64,000 nt of DNA from Bacteroidia bacterium (GCA_025454975.1 JALONK010000009.1:1-64000), one strand, 5' to 3'; shown: positions 18,703-29,375, numbered from the stretch's first letter. Numbers and translations: made by a program. The notes: generated from the letters alone by a model not told the origin.

Positions 18703-20235
18703 TTACTTTTCTAACACTTCATACATATCTAATCTGCGGTCTTTCCAATTTAAAACAGTTCCGGTATTTCTCGCCCTTTCTATAGCAGCTAAATCAAGGT
18801 CGGCAATTACCACAGTTTCAATATTGGTGCTGCATTCACCCGCAATTGCATCAGGCGGAAATGAGAAATCACTTGGTGTATAAATTCCAGATTGTGCATA
18901 GTTAATATCCATATTATCTACTGATGGAATATTCCCAATTGTTCCCGCTGTTGCAACAAATATTTGATTTTCTACGGCCCTGCTTTGTGCGCAAATTTTT
19001 ACACGGAGGTGACCATGTTTTTCGTCGGTACTAAACGGTACAAACAAAATTTTTGCTCCTTTCTGACATGCAATACGTGACATTTCAGGAAATTCAACAT
19101 CGTAACAAATATTAATGGCAACCTTTCCGCAATCAGTATTAAATACTTTAATTTCATTTCCGGGTTTCACTCCCCACCATTTTGATTCGTTGCTGGTGAT
19201 ATGAATTTTATATTGCTTTTCATAAGTGCCGTCTCTTTTAAACAAATAGCTGATGTTGTACAGGTTGTCGTTCTCTACTTGTAAATGTGTGCCGGCAATA
19301 ATGTTAATGTTATATTCAATGCTTAATCTGGAAAACAGTTGAATATAATCTTCGGTATATTCATCAATTTTTCTGATACTGTCTTCCGGACTCATACTTT
19401 TATATTCGTGAAGCGATAAAAGTTGTGTAGTAAATAATTCAGGGAAAACAGCGAAATCACTTTTATAATTGCTGGCAACATCTGTAAAGTATTCACATTG
19501 TTGGGCAAATTCTTTGAACGATTTAATTTTTCGAAGTTCATACTGGATACAACACACCCTCACTTTTTTCATTAATACACTTCTTTCCTTGGTTTCAGGA
19601 ATGTAATCCAGGTTTATCCACTCTAGTAAGGTTGCATAACCTTCACTTTCTTTGTCATCAGGAAGGTAATCTTTAATGATACGTTGAATAGTAAAACCTT
19701 GAGATAACTGAAAGGTGAGAACGGGGTCTTTAATTTTTTTCTCAATTACTCTTTTTACATAAGCACGAACACCAAATTTGTTGCTATGTCTGAAATAATT
19801 TGGCAGTCGTCCGCCAATTAATATTGATTTTAAGTTTTTATCTACGCACAATTGCCTGCGCATGTCATACAAACGTCGTCCAATTTTCAATCCCTGGTAA
19901 TCGGGATGAACCATTACCTCTATTCCATACAAAGTATCACCTTCTTCATCATGATTGGTAATAAATCCGTTATCACAAATTTCTTTCCAAGTATGGTCGT
20001 CATCGTACTCATCCCAACTAATAATCAGGCTAGTTGCCGAACCAACAATTTTTCCTTCATATTCAATTACCTGCATGCCTTCATTAAAAATTTTAAATTG
20101 ACTTTCAAGCATTTCATAACTCCACGGTTCATTATCAGGAAAACAAATGGCTGATAATTCTATGATATCTTCAAAATCGCTTTTTTCGGCGGTACGTTCA
20201 ATTAACTTTGGTTTTCTTGGCGGTCTGGTCTTCAT
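18703..20235 (-). CDS. Bifunctional GNAT N-acetyltransferase / carbon-nitrogen hydrolase
   Basis: N-terminal GNAT (GIEVMVHPDYQGLKIGRRLYDMRR), C-terminal nitrilase with FPELFTT, YKIHIT, NICYDVEFPE. Confidence 0.92.
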   Translation of the reverse strand: MKTRPPRKPKLIERTAEKSDFEDIIELSAICFPDNEPWSYEMLESQFKIFNEGMQVIEYEGKIVGSATSLIISWDEYDDDHTWKEICDNGFITNHDEEGDTLYGIEVMVHPDYQGLKIGRRLYDMRRQLCVDKNLKSILIGGRLPNYFRHSNKFGVRAYVKRVIEKKIKDPVLTFQLSQGFTIQRIIKDYLPDDKESEGYATLLEWINLDYIPETKERSVLMKKVRVCCIQYELRKIKSFKEFAQQCEYFTDVASNYKSDFAVFPELFTTQLLSLHEYKSMSPEDSIRKIDEYTEDYIQLFSRLSIEYNINIIAGTHLQVENDNLYNISYLFKRDGTYEKQYKIHITSNESKWWGVKPGNEIKVFNTDCGKVAINICYDVEFPEMSRIACQKGAKILFVPFSTDEKHGHLRVKICAQSRAVENQIFVATAGTIGNIPSVDNMDINYAQSGIYTPSDFSFPPDAIAGECSTNIETVVIADLDLAAIERARNTGTVLNWKDRRLDMYEVLEK

Positions 20236-20350
20236 GCCTTCATGCTGTTTAACTTACAAGTTTACATCATTATTCGATAAAATAAGGATTTAACATTGTG
20301 TTTGTCAGTTTAAGGTGTTTATTTCACGGCATATTTTAAAATAAATATTC

Positions 20351-21166
20351 ATGGTATCCTTACAAACCATCATCGAACAAGCCTGGCTCGAGCGTGAATT
20401 ATTGAAAGAGGCAGAAACTCAACAAGCCATACGAGAAGTGATTGAGCAATTAGATAAAGGTAAAATACGAACAGCACACCCAACCGACAACGGTTGGCAA
20501 GTGAATGAGTGGGTAAAAAAAGCCGTTATTTTATATTTTCCAATTCAACAAATGCAAACCATTGAGGTTGGTCCGTTTGAATTCCACGATAAAATGGCTT
20601 TAAAGCGTGATTATGCTTCGCAAGGTGTAAGGGTTGTGCCACACGCCATTGCACGATATGGTGCTTTTTTGCAAAAGGGTGTTATTATGATGCCAAGCTA
20701 TGTGAATATTGGGGCTTATGTTGATGAAGGTACTATGGTAGATACGTGGGCAACCGTTGGCAGTTGCGCACAAATTGGTAAACATGTTCATTTAAGCGGT
20801 GGTGTTGGTATAGGTGGTGTTTTAGAACCTGTGCAAGCTGCTCCGGTTATTATAGAAGATCATTGTTTTATTGGCTCGAGGTGCATAGTTGTGGAAGGTG
20901 TAATTGTAGAAAAAGAAGCAGTACTTGGAGCAGGTGTTACCTTAACCATGAGTACAAAAATAATTGATGTTACAGGTAATACTCCGGTTGAATATAAAGG
21001 AAGAGTGCCTGCGGGAAGTGTTGTTATTCCGGGAAGTTATACCAAACAATTTCCTTCGGGCGATTTTCAAGTTCCTTGCGCTTTAATCATCGGTAAGCGA
21101 AAAGAATCAACCGATAAAAAAACATCTTTAAATGATGCATTAAGAGAACATCACGTTGCTGTATAA
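20351..21166 (+). CDS. dapD: 2,3,4,5-tetrahydropyridine-2,6-dicarboxylate N-succinyltransferase
   Basis: Left-handed beta-helix hexapeptides (GAYVDEGTMVDTWATVGSCAQIGKHVHLSGGVGIGGVLEPVQA), DapD hallmark. Confidence 0.97.
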   Translation: MVSLQTIIEQAWLERELLKEAETQQAIREVIEQLDKGKIRTAHPTDNGWQVNEWVKKAVILYFPIQQMQTIEVGPFEFHDKMALKRDYASQGVRVVPHAIARYGAFLQKGVIMMPSYVNIGAYVDEGTMVDTWATVGSCAQIGKHVHLSGGVGIGGVLEPVQAAPVIIEDHCFIGSRCIVVEGVIVEKEAVLGAGVTLTMSTKIIDVTGNTPVEYKGRVPAGSVVIPGSYTKQFPSGDFQVPCALIIGKRKESTDKKTSLNDALREHHVAV

Positions 21167-21168
21167 AC

Positions 21169-22272
21169 ATGCGCATAGGATTTGATGCTAAACGGGCTTT
21201 TAATAATAAAACTGGGTTAGGAAACTTTTCAAGATTTCTAATCAAACAATTGGTGCAACAATTTCCTGAACATGAGTATTTTTTGTTTACCCCTAAAATT
21301 AATCCTGATTTTGCAAATTTTGTAAGTGGTAAAAATGTACATATCATCAGTCCTGAGCAATTTTTACATAAACGATTTTCTTGGTGGTGGCGAAGTAATT
21401 ATATAAGTTCATACTTTACATCATTACAATTGGATGTGTTTCATGGATTAAGTAACGAATTGCCATTAAATAGTGAAAAAACCTCAACTAAACTTGTAGT
21501 TACCATTCACGATTTGATTTTTTTAAGGTATCCGCAGTATTACCCGCTGATTGATCGCTTGTTTTATAAGCTTAAATTTAAGTCGGCCTGCACACGTGCT
21601 GATCGTGTTCACGCAATTAGCCGCCAAACTGCCAAAGATATTCTGCAATTTTATGCGATAGATGAAAGTAAAATACATACCATCTATCAATCTTGTGATG
21701 AGCAGTTTTTGCATGCTTCTTCTATAATCAATGTGGAAGAAACTTATGCGCTAAAAACTCCGTATTTCATTAGTGTAGGTACACCTGAGCAGCGCAAAAA
21801 ACAAGATTTTATTATTAAAGCTTTTGCACAAAGCAATACAAATCATTCACTTGTTTTTGTTGGAAAAGAAACCCCCTTTGTGCAACAACTTAAATCTTTA
21901 ACACAATCACTTAACCTAACAGATCGTGTTCAATTTTTACATCAAGTACCCTTTCATCATTTTCCTAGTTTATATAGAGGTGCTACCGCTAGTGTTTATG
22001 CCAGCGAGTTTGAAGGATTTGGGATACCCGTGTTAGAATCACTTGCCTGTAAAACACCGGTGTTTGCTGCACATACATCAAGCCTAACAGAAGCCGGTGC
22101 GCAATTGGCTAAGTATTTTGATGATGCACAACCGTCAACGCTCACTCAATTGTTTAACACTCCGGTTGAACCATTAAATGACGAAGAATGGAATGCATAT
22201 TTGTTAAGTTTTAACCCACAAACTTTAGGTAAGCAGTACATGGATTTGTACTTGGATTTATTTCGTGATTAA
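21169..22272 (+). CDS. Glycosyltransferase family 4 (GT-B)
   Basis: MRIGFDAKRAFNNKTGLGNFSRFLI...GTPEQRKKQDFIIKAF...YRGATASVYASEFEGFGIPVLESLACKTPV. Confidence 0.93.
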   Translation: MRIGFDAKRAFNNKTGLGNFSRFLIKQLVQQFPEHEYFLFTPKINPDFANFVSGKNVHIISPEQFLHKRFSWWWRSNYISSYFTSLQLDVFHGLSNELPLNSEKTSTKLVVTIHDLIFLRYPQYYPLIDRLFYKLKFKSACTRADRVHAISRQTAKDILQFYAIDESKIHTIYQSCDEQFLHASSIINVEETYALKTPYFISVGTPEQRKKQDFIIKAFAQSNTNHSLVFVGKETPFVQQLKSLTQSLNLTDRVQFLHQVPFHHFPSLYRGATASVYASEFEGFGIPVLESLACKTPVFAAHTSSLTEAGAQLAKYFDDAQPSTLTQLFNTPVEPLNDEEWNAYLLSFNPQTLGKQYMDLYLDLFRD

Positions 22273-22962
22273 ATGTTTTTTGATGAATTTATCCATCATC
22301 TCTTGTCGGTATTGTTCAGATAATGGCAATGATTTTTGACCAATAATAACTTCATTATTAGATACAAAATTTACAAATCTTGTATTTACGGCAAACGAAC
22401 GGTGAATGCGAATAAATTTGGTGTCATTCAGTTGTTCCAAAATTGCTTTTAAACTAATCCAAACCAAATGTTGCCGGGCTTGTTGAAGGTGTATTTTCAC
22501 TAATTTATCTTCAGCCTCTAAATATAAAATTGCTGATTTTTGTAAAGCAACAAATTGGCTCTCCGATCTAATAATCAACAAATCATCATCCAGTTGTTTT
22601 CCTAACTCTTTTATGGCCTTATGTAAAACAATTTGAATTTGTTCAGGGGCAACCGGCTTGCATAAATAATAAAACGCGTCTACCTCATAGCTTTGAGAGC
22701 CAAAATCTCTGTGATTACTTAAGAACACAACTATTGGTTTATAGGTTAAGCTTTTAGCCAAGTCAATTCCACTTAACTCAGGCATCTCAATATCAGTTAA
22801 AATAATTTCAGGTTTATGCACCTGTGCATATTGTTTGGCCTCTTGTGGTGAATGAAAAGTAGCAACGATGTTAATTTCAGGAATTAACTCGAGGTATTCG
22901 GCTAATATTGCCGCATCTACTGTTGAGTCATCCACAATCATGCAAGTAAATTGTCGTTTCAT
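22258..22962 (-). CDS. LytTR-family response regulator
   Basis: Receiver domain (IVDDSTVDAAIL, PEIILTDIEMPELSGIDLA, KPV) plus LytTR (IYLEAEDKLVKIHL, FIRIHRSFAVNTRFV). Confidence 0.94.
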   Translation of the reverse strand: MKRQFTCMIVDDSTVDAAILAEYLELIPEINIVATFHSPQEAKQYAQVHKPEIILTDIEMPELSGIDLAKSLTYKPIVVFLSNHRDFGSQSYEVDAFYYLCKPVAPEQIQIVLHKAIKELGKQLDDDLLIIRSESQFVALQKSAILYLEAEDKLVKIHLQQARQHLVWISLKAILEQLNDTKFIRIHRSFAVNTRFVNFVSNNEVIIGQKSLPLSEQYRQEMMDKFIKKHLITK

Positions 22963-23056
22963 CCTGCGAGCTATTTAAGGGTAATTTGCGGAATTTACAC
23001 GGTATTTTACGGAATAAAAAATATTTTGTTAGGGAAACTTTCCATATTTGATATGC

Positions 23057-23157
23057 AATAGTTTCATAACACTGGCTTTATTCATGGCTTAGCCAGAACT
23101 GCATTTATCGGAAGATAGCAGTAGATTGAGCTTACCTCGTGTAAGCTCAATTTTTTT
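23057..23157 (+). ncRNA. Candidate small RNA of three consecutive hairpins ending in an intrinsic terminator (5' end approximate)
   Basis: ctggct/agccag (23072-23096), actgc/gcagt with inner atc-GGAA-gat (23098-23122), attgagcttac-ctcgt-gtaagctcaat + T7 (23125-23157); no + strand CDS upstream to need the terminator. Confidence 0.45.
23125..23157 (+). terminator. Intrinsic terminator
   Basis: 11-bp perfect stem followed by T-run. Confidence 0.85.
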
Positions 23158-23238
23158 ATATCCACAATAGCCCTGTGTATTTCATCGTTTCTTATGTGCA
23201 AAGTTTAATTACATTTGTGTGTTCACAATACAATTTTC

Positions 23239-24111
23239 ATGAGTGCAACTGAACCTAAAATAAAACGTAAACGAAAAATATCCTATTTGCCTTCTATTAT
23301 AAGTATTACTATGGTATTATTTATGTTGGGCCTGTTTGGGTTTATTTTAATTAACGGTAAAAAACTCGAGCAATACCTGCGTGAAAGGTTTCAATTAACT
23401 GTATTTTTTAAAGAAGAAGCACAAGAGCAAGACATTTTGCAAATAGTGAATCAATTAAAAAGTAAAGAATTTACCAAAGAAACTATATATGTGAGCAAGG
23501 AACAGGCTGCACGCCAGTTCTCAACAGATATAGGTCAGGATTTTGTTGGCTTTTTGGGCTTTAATCCATTATTGCCAAGTGTTGAACTCTACCTAAAGTC
23601 ATCCTATACTAAACCTTCACAAATTAAAAACATTGATGTGGAGCTTAGGCGCTACCCACAAGTTCAAGATGTAGTATATCAACAAAGCATTTTAGATGTA
23701 TTAAATAAGAATATGCAAACCATAGGAGGTATTTTAGTAGCCATGAGTTTACTTTTCTTATTTATTTCAGTGGTTTTAATTAATAATACCATCAGGTTAA
23801 ATTTATATGCACGAAGGTTTATTATTAAATCTATGCAAATGGTTGGAGCAACACATGGATTTATTATTAAACCTTTTGTGATTAAAAGTTTATTACATGG
23901 ATTATATGGCGGGATATTGGCTTGTTTATTACTGGCAGGTTTAATCAGCAGTATTCCAAATTGGATTGAAGGTATTGAAACCTTATATGATAATACACAA
24001 TTTGCAATTTTATTTGTTGTGATTATTATTGTAGGAGTAATCATCAGCATGGTGAGTAGTGCAATTTCAACTAATCATTATCTGAAACTAAAAATTGATG
24101 ATTTATATTAA
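23239..24111 (+). CDS. ftsX: Cell division protein FtsX (ABC permease)
   Basis: FtsX topology, FLGFNPLLPSVELYLK; ATG 23239 preferred because exact TACATTTG (-7-like) lies at 23210-23217 over the longer start. Confidence 0.93.
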   Translation: MSATEPKIKRKRKISYLPSIISITMVLFMLGLFGFILINGKKLEQYLRERFQLTVFFKEEAQEQDILQIVNQLKSKEFTKETIYVSKEQAARQFSTDIGQDFVGFLGFNPLLPSVELYLKSSYTKPSQIKNIDVELRRYPQVQDVVYQQSILDVLNKNMQTIGGILVAMSLLFLFISVVLINNTIRLNLYARRFIIKSMQMVGATHGFIIKPFVIKSLLHGLYGGILACLLLAGLISSIPNWIEGIETLYDNTQFAILFVVIIIVGVIISMVSSAISTNHYLKLKIDDLY

Positions 24112-24116
24112 GAGTA

Positions 24117-24368
24117 ATGCAAAAGACTAACGTAAAAAAACAGGCAGATAAGTCGGCCGTAACGCCCAAAGCAGAACAGTTTTTCCTGTTTGGCAAAACA
24201 AATTATACTTTAATGATTATTGGTATAATTTTAATTGTAACCGGATTTTATTTAATGGCAGGTACGGATGATATTTTCAGTACAACCAAATTAACCGTTG
24301 CTCCAATTTTTGTGATGTTAGGATTAGCTGTTGAAATCGCAGCTATTATGTGGAAGAAAAAAGACTAA
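24117..24368 (+). CDS. DUF3098 family small membrane protein
   Basis: [54 protein letters not shown], two TM segments, between ftsX and uppP. Confidence 0.9.
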   Translation: MQKTNVKKQADKSAVTPKAEQFFLFGKTNYTLMIIGIILIVTGFYLMAGTDDIFSTTKLTVAPIFVMLGLAVEIAAIMWKKKD

Positions 24369-24369
24369 T

Positions 24370-25161
24370 ATGTCAATTTTTGAGGCCATTGTTTTGGCCA
24401 TTATTGAAGGTATTACCGAGTTTTTGCCGGTATCGTCAACCGGTCACATGGTTATTACATCCTCTTTAATGGGCATTGCCACCAGCGAATATGTAAAAAT
24501 GTTTACCGTGGCCATACAATTCGGGGCTATACTAAGTGTAGTGGTTCTTTATTGGAAACGATTTTTTCAAAGTACCTCGTTTTATTTCAAACTTTTCATA
24601 GGGTTTATACCTGCACTTGTTTTTGGCTTTTTGTTTAATGACTTTATAGATGGCTTGTTGGAAAACGCTTTCGTGGTTGGTTTAAACTTGTTTTTAGGTG
24701 GTGTTTTTTTATTATTTGTGGATGGCTGGTTTAAATCTAATGAAGAATTGGTGCAAACTGAATTATCTTATAAAACGGCTTTTAAAATCGGATTATTTCA
24801 AGTTATTGCCATGTTGCCCGGCGTGTCGCGATCGGCTGCTACCATTGTTGGCGGCTTAACCCAAGGTTTAAATCGTAAACATGCTGCCGAATTTTCATTC
24901 TTTTTGGCCGTTCCAACCATGTTGGCCGCTACTGCTTATAAAATGTTAAAGTACCAAAAAAGTATCGGATTTAAAATGGATGATATGCAACTATTATTCA
25001 TAGGAAACCTCGTAGCTTTTATTGTTGCTGCAATAGCCATTAAAGCATTTATTGGTTTTCTCACTAAATACGGTTTTAAAGTTTTCGGATGGTACAGGAT
25101 TGTGGTTGGGTTAATTATTATTATCCTTTACAGCCTGGGTTATAATCTTGAAATTTTATAA
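24370..25161 (+). CDS. uppP: Undecaprenyl-diphosphate phosphatase
   Basis: [18 protein letters not shown] and [16 protein letters not shown] motifs; ATG 24370. Confidence 0.97.
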   Translation: MSIFEAIVLAIIEGITEFLPVSSTGHMVITSSLMGIATSEYVKMFTVAIQFGAILSVVVLYWKRFFQSTSFYFKLFIGFIPALVFGFLFNDFIDGLLENAFVVGLNLFLGGVFLLFVDGWFKSNEELVQTELSYKTAFKIGLFQVIAMLPGVSRSAATIVGGLTQGLNRKHAAEFSFFLAVPTMLAATAYKMLKYQKSIGFKMDDMQLLFIGNLVAFIVAAIAIKAFIGFLTKYGFKVFGWYRIVVGLIIIILYSLGYNLEIL

Positions 25162-25889
25162 TGAACCTTCAACAAATTAATGTAGAGGAGGGTTCGGTGC
25201 TTATAATAAATAAGCCGTTACATTGGACAAGTTTTGATGTAGTTAATAAAATCAGATACCATTTACTTAAAAACCTTCATCAGTATAAAACCATATTACC
25301 CGGTGAAAAAAGAAAGGTTAAAGTGGGCCATGCAGGTACATTAGACCCATTGGCAACCGGTGTTTTGATTGTATGCATAGGTAAGGAAACAAAAAATATT
25401 GATTCCTATATGGCAACGGAAAAGGAATATGCAGGCATCATTACCGTTGGTTATACTACTCCATCATATGATTTAGAAACAGAACCCGATGCATTTTACC
25501 CAACCGAACATATTACAACATCGTACATTCATCAAACTGCTAGTTCGTTTTTAGGTGAACAACAACAATATCCACCTTTGCATAGCGCTATTAAAAAGGA
25601 TGGAAAACGTTTGTATGAAGCAGCTAGAGCAGGGGAAAATGTTGAAGTTGAGCCTAGGAAAATTGTTATTCATTCGTTTGAAATTACTGCCATTGATGGT
25701 AACCAAATTCATTTTAAAGTAAAATGCAGCAAGGGTACTTATATTCGTTCTCTTGCGTATGATTTTGGAAAACGCCTGCAATCAGGTGCGTGTTTAACTG
25801 CCTTATGCCGAACGGCTAGTGGAGAATTTAAGCTGTCATCCTCAATAACTGTAGATGAAGCATTGGCTATGGTTGAAAACAAGGTATAA
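25161..25889 (+). CDS. truB: tRNA pseudouridine(55) synthase TruB
   Basis: KVGHAGTLDPLATGVLIVCIGKETK, QQYPPLHSAIKKDGKRLYEAARAG, KCSKGTYIRSLAYDFG. Confidence 0.97.
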   Translation: MNLQQINVEEGSVLIINKPLHWTSFDVVNKIRYHLLKNLHQYKTILPGEKRKVKVGHAGTLDPLATGVLIVCIGKETKNIDSYMATEKEYAGIITVGYTTPSYDLETEPDAFYPTEHITTSYIHQTASSFLGEQQQYPPLHSAIKKDGKRLYEAARAGENVEVEPRKIVIHSFEITAIDGNQIHFKVKCSKGTYIRSLAYDFGKRLQSGACLTALCRTASGEFKLSSSITVDEALAMVENKV

Positions 25890-25928
25890 AGCATTTCATA
25901 ATTTTATTATTTTTGAACACCTATTTGT

Positions 25929-26864
25929 ATGAAAGTTTACCGTAGTTTATCAGACCTACCCCGAATAAAAAATGCTGTAGTTACGCAAGGAACTTTTGAT
26001 GGTGTTCATGCTGCCCATCGGGTTATTATCAATCGAATTAAACAATTGGCAGCCAAACATGATGGTGAAACAGTTGTTATTACATTCGATCCTCATCCAC
26101 GCATGGTATTGTTTCCTGACGACCACGGATTAAAATTGTTGCATACATTAGATGAAAAAATTGAAGCATTAGAAAATGAAGGTGTGGATCATTTGGTTAT
26201 TATCCCATTTACCTTAGCGTTTTCACGATTATCTTCATTACAATTTATCAGAGATATTATTGCTACCCAAATTGGAACTAAGATTTTGGTTATTGGTTAC
26301 AATCATCGCTTTGGTAAAAATAGGGAAGGCACATTCGAACACCTAAAAGAATATAGCTCTTTATATGGATTTGAAGTGGAAGAGATTCCGGAGCAAGATA
26401 TTGATGAAGTGTCGGTAAGTTCAACACGAATTCGACACGCACTTGAAGCAGGTAATGTAACGCTTGCAGCAAAATATTTAGGACGATTTTATGATTGTGA
26501 AGGCGTTGTTGTGAAAGGAAAGCAGTTGGGCAGAACCATTGGATTTGCTACTGCGAACATAGCCGTAACCGACACAAATAAATTGATTCCTGCAAATGGT
26601 GTTTATGCGGTTCGAGTTTTTATCAACAATACTGTCCATCATGGTATGCTAAATTCAGGTATGCGTCCAACTGTTGATGGAATTACTCATGCCATTGAAG
26701 TTCACCTGTTTGATTTTAGTGTAGATATATACGGTGCTAAAATCAAAGTTCAATTTGTTGATAAGTTGCGTGATGAACAGAAGTTCAATAGCCTTGACGA
26801 ACTGAAAAATCAGCTCGAAAAAGATAAATTGCATGCATTAGAGGTATTCTCTAAGCATGAATAA
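25929..26864 (+). CDS. ribF: Bifunctional riboflavin kinase / FAD synthetase
   Basis: TQGTFDGVHAAHRVII, GYNHRFGKNREG, SSTRIRHALEAG, GRTIGFATANI. Confidence 0.96.
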   Translation: MKVYRSLSDLPRIKNAVVTQGTFDGVHAAHRVIINRIKQLAAKHDGETVVITFDPHPRMVLFPDDHGLKLLHTLDEKIEALENEGVDHLVIIPFTLAFSRLSSLQFIRDIIATQIGTKILVIGYNHRFGKNREGTFEHLKEYSSLYGFEVEEIPEQDIDEVSVSSTRIRHALEAGNVTLAAKYLGRFYDCEGVVVKGKQLGRTIGFATANIAVTDTNKLIPANGVYAVRVFINNTVHHGMLNSGMRPTVDGITHAIEVHLFDFSVDIYGAKIKVQFVDKLRDEQKFNSLDELKNQLEKDKLHALEVFSKHE

Positions 26865-28234
26865 TGAAGATAAAATTTTTTCTGTATATATATTTATTGT
26901 TGTCGGGTACTTTTGTTTATGCACAAGTTCCATTAGATGTGAATCCACCTTCCAAAAAGCAAGTGGTTGACAGTGCAGCAATATTTCAAGCAAAGTATGA
27001 TAGTTTGGTCAAATACATGATGTCAACCTATCATTTAGATAGTAACGAATTTACCCAAGAACAGGATAGTTTGGTTGATGACAGCTCTACTTTAGTTAAA
27101 ACTGTTGATTCATTAAATCAATCAATTAAAACCGAAACTGTTGTTCATCCTAAAGATGCATTAACTGTGGTGGTACCAACAATTCCTTTATCACAACCGA
27201 AAGAATCAAACGTTTCCGTTGCTACTATTGCCACAACAACAAATCAAAATCCTGTTGATACCCCAACTCCTGCCAAGCCAATTGTGCAACCACCGTTTGA
27301 TCAAGATGAATCGCCTTATGGAGAAGATATTAATCCTGAACAATTGCTGGTTGATTCAATTGAGATTATAGATAGTGAAGGTGATGAGGCTGAAAGCAGA
27401 GGAGATGAAGAAGGTGAATTTGATAAACAGTTTACCGGATATAGCGATGTAAGTTATTGGGATTTATGGCGCGACCCGAATTTTAAATTCCAGCAAGCCA
27501 TGATACCGGCCGGGCATCATTATCCTTTTGATTGGGACACGATAACCATCAATCCATATAAAATATCTTTAGCGGATATGAATGATACCATTTTACTTCG
27601 CTTGAAGGATAGTATGGATTGTGCATTTCATCCTCCTGCCATTGGTGATCTAACTTCTGGTTTTGGTCCACGCAGATGGGGTAGAAAATTGAAGTTTCAT
27701 TATGGTGTTGATGTGCGAATGGAAATTGGTGACCCTGTTTACGCAATTTTTGATGGAGTGGTGCGTATTGCTAAACGTAGTACAGATTATGGTTATGTGG
27801 TGCTAATTCGTCATTACAACGGATTGGAAACTTTATATGCCCACTTTGATCAGCTATTGGTTTATCCCGGAAAACCTGTTCGAAGCGGAGAAATCATCGG
27901 ATTGTCGGGAAACACCGGAAGAAGCACAGGCCCGCACCTTCATTTTGAAGTGCGTTTTAAAGGTGAAAAAATTGACCCTAATAAAATTATTTATTTTCCC
28001 TCAGGTTCGCTTTTAAGTGATACATTGCAAATTGATAGGCAATGTTTTTCGCACCTCAAGTTATACAAAGCCCAACAAGCAAAATTACAAACACGCTATT
28101 ATGTTGTTAAACGCGGTGATACCTTAGGAAAGATTGCTTATAAAACCGGAGTGCCTGTTAAAACTTTAGCGAGATTAAACAGAATATCTTCTAAAACTAA
28201 ACTAAAGGCAGGACGACGAATCAGATTGAGGTAA
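26864..28234 (+). CDS. M23 peptidoglycan DD-metallopeptidase with C-terminal LysM
   Basis: FGPRRWGRKLKFHYGVDVRMEIGDPVYA...SGNTGRSTGPHLHFEVRF; LysM YYVVKRGDTLGKIAYKTGVPVKTLARLN. Confidence 0.96.
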   Translation: MKIKFFLYIYLLLSGTFVYAQVPLDVNPPSKKQVVDSAAIFQAKYDSLVKYMMSTYHLDSNEFTQEQDSLVDDSSTLVKTVDSLNQSIKTETVVHPKDALTVVVPTIPLSQPKESNVSVATIATTTNQNPVDTPTPAKPIVQPPFDQDESPYGEDINPEQLLVDSIEIIDSEGDEAESRGDEEGEFDKQFTGYSDVSYWDLWRDPNFKFQQAMIPAGHHYPFDWDTITINPYKISLADMNDTILLRLKDSMDCAFHPPAIGDLTSGFGPRRWGRKLKFHYGVDVRMEIGDPVYAIFDGVVRIAKRSTDYGYVVLIRHYNGLETLYAHFDQLLVYPGKPVRSGEIIGLSGNTGRSTGPHLHFEVRFKGEKIDPNKIIYFPSGSLLSDTLQIDRQCFSHLKLYKAQQAKLQTRYYVVKRGDTLGKIAYKTGVPVKTLARLNRISSKTKLKAGRRIRLR

Positions 28235-28250
28235 ACTTTATAAATTGTTT

Positions 28251-29276
28251 ATGAATACTATCATTGATTTAAGAAGCGATACAGTTACTAAGCCAACCCC
28301 GGAAATGCTTACTGCCATGATGGAAGCAAAAGTGGGTGATGATGTGTATGGGGAAGATGAAACAGTGCTTGCTCTCGAACATAATTTGGCAAATATGTTT
28401 GATATGGAAGCAGGATTGTTTTGTCCGAGTGGAACCATGACCAATCAAATTGCTATTCAAATTCAAACCCAACCCGGAGATGAAGTTATTTGTGCAGATA
28501 ATGCGCATATATTTAAATATGAAGGAGGTGGAATGGCATCAAATTCAGGAGTGCAGGCAAGATTGATTCCCAGTGTTTATGGAAAAATAAAAACACAAGA
28601 TATTGATTCGGCAGTGAATGCAGTTGACGTGCACTTTCCACGAACATCACTGGTATGTTTAGAAAATACAAGCAATAGGGGTGGTGGAAGCTTTTATACC
28701 AAGGAAGAGTTACTTGAAATATATCAGTTATGCAATAAACATAATCTTCCTTTGCATTTAGATGGTGCTCGTGTGTTTAATGCTTTGGCAGTTGCTGATT
28801 ATGATGCAACCTTTTTAGGAAATAAGTTTAAAACCATATCTGTTTGTTTAAGCAAAAGTTTAGGCGCTCCTGTTGGTTCGGTGTTGCTGGGTAGCAACGA
28901 GTTAATTCAACAAGCTAAACGTGTTCGCAAACGTATGGGTGGTGGAATGCGCCAAGCAGGTTATATCGCTGCTGCCGGATTATATGCAATTCAACACCAT
29001 GTTCAATTATTGCCTACCGACCATCAACATGCTGCATTTATTGCACAAATGTTGCAGCAACAATCTTTTGTTGAAGGAATGCTTCCCGTTAAAACCAATA
29101 TCATAATTTTTAAGTTAACCAACGCCGACGTTGCAGATAAGTTTCAACAGTTTTTGAAAACGAATCATATCTTGGCCAATAAGGTTTCTGCAACAGAGTT
29201 GCGTTTTGTTTTTCATTTAAACATTACTTCTGATCATGTTTCTGAATTAGCTGAATGTATAAAAAGATTTAACTAA
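28251..29276 (+). CDS. Low-specificity L-threonine aldolase (PLP, fold type I)
   Basis: IDLRSDTVTKPTPEMLTAMMEAKVGDDVYGEDETV...LHLDGARVFNA...SVCLSKSLGAPVGSVLLG. Confidence 0.95.
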   Translation: MNTIIDLRSDTVTKPTPEMLTAMMEAKVGDDVYGEDETVLALEHNLANMFDMEAGLFCPSGTMTNQIAIQIQTQPGDEVICADNAHIFKYEGGGMASNSGVQARLIPSVYGKIKTQDIDSAVNAVDVHFPRTSLVCLENTSNRGGGSFYTKEELLEIYQLCNKHNLPLHLDGARVFNALAVADYDATFLGNKFKTISVCLSKSLGAPVGSVLLGSNELIQQAKRVRKRMGGGMRQAGYIAAAGLYAIQHHVQLLPTDHQHAAFIAQMLQQQSFVEGMLPVKTNIIIFKLTNADVADKFQQFLKTNHILANKVSATELRFVFHLNITSDHVSELAECIKRFN

Positions 29277-29375
29277 CAAGTAGATTATCAAACATTTGTT
29301 AGAGTTTTAGCATCATTTTTTTCTTGGAAGTATAATTCTACTCTGTTAACTTTACTTGAGTTAAATGAGCAAAAT

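Noticed and set aside
23057-23157. SRP (4.5S) RNA
   Set aside because: GGAAGATAGCAG resembles the 3' side of the SRP tip, but the matching 5' side (CAGGUCC-type) is absent and the fold is three separate hairpins rather than one long one.
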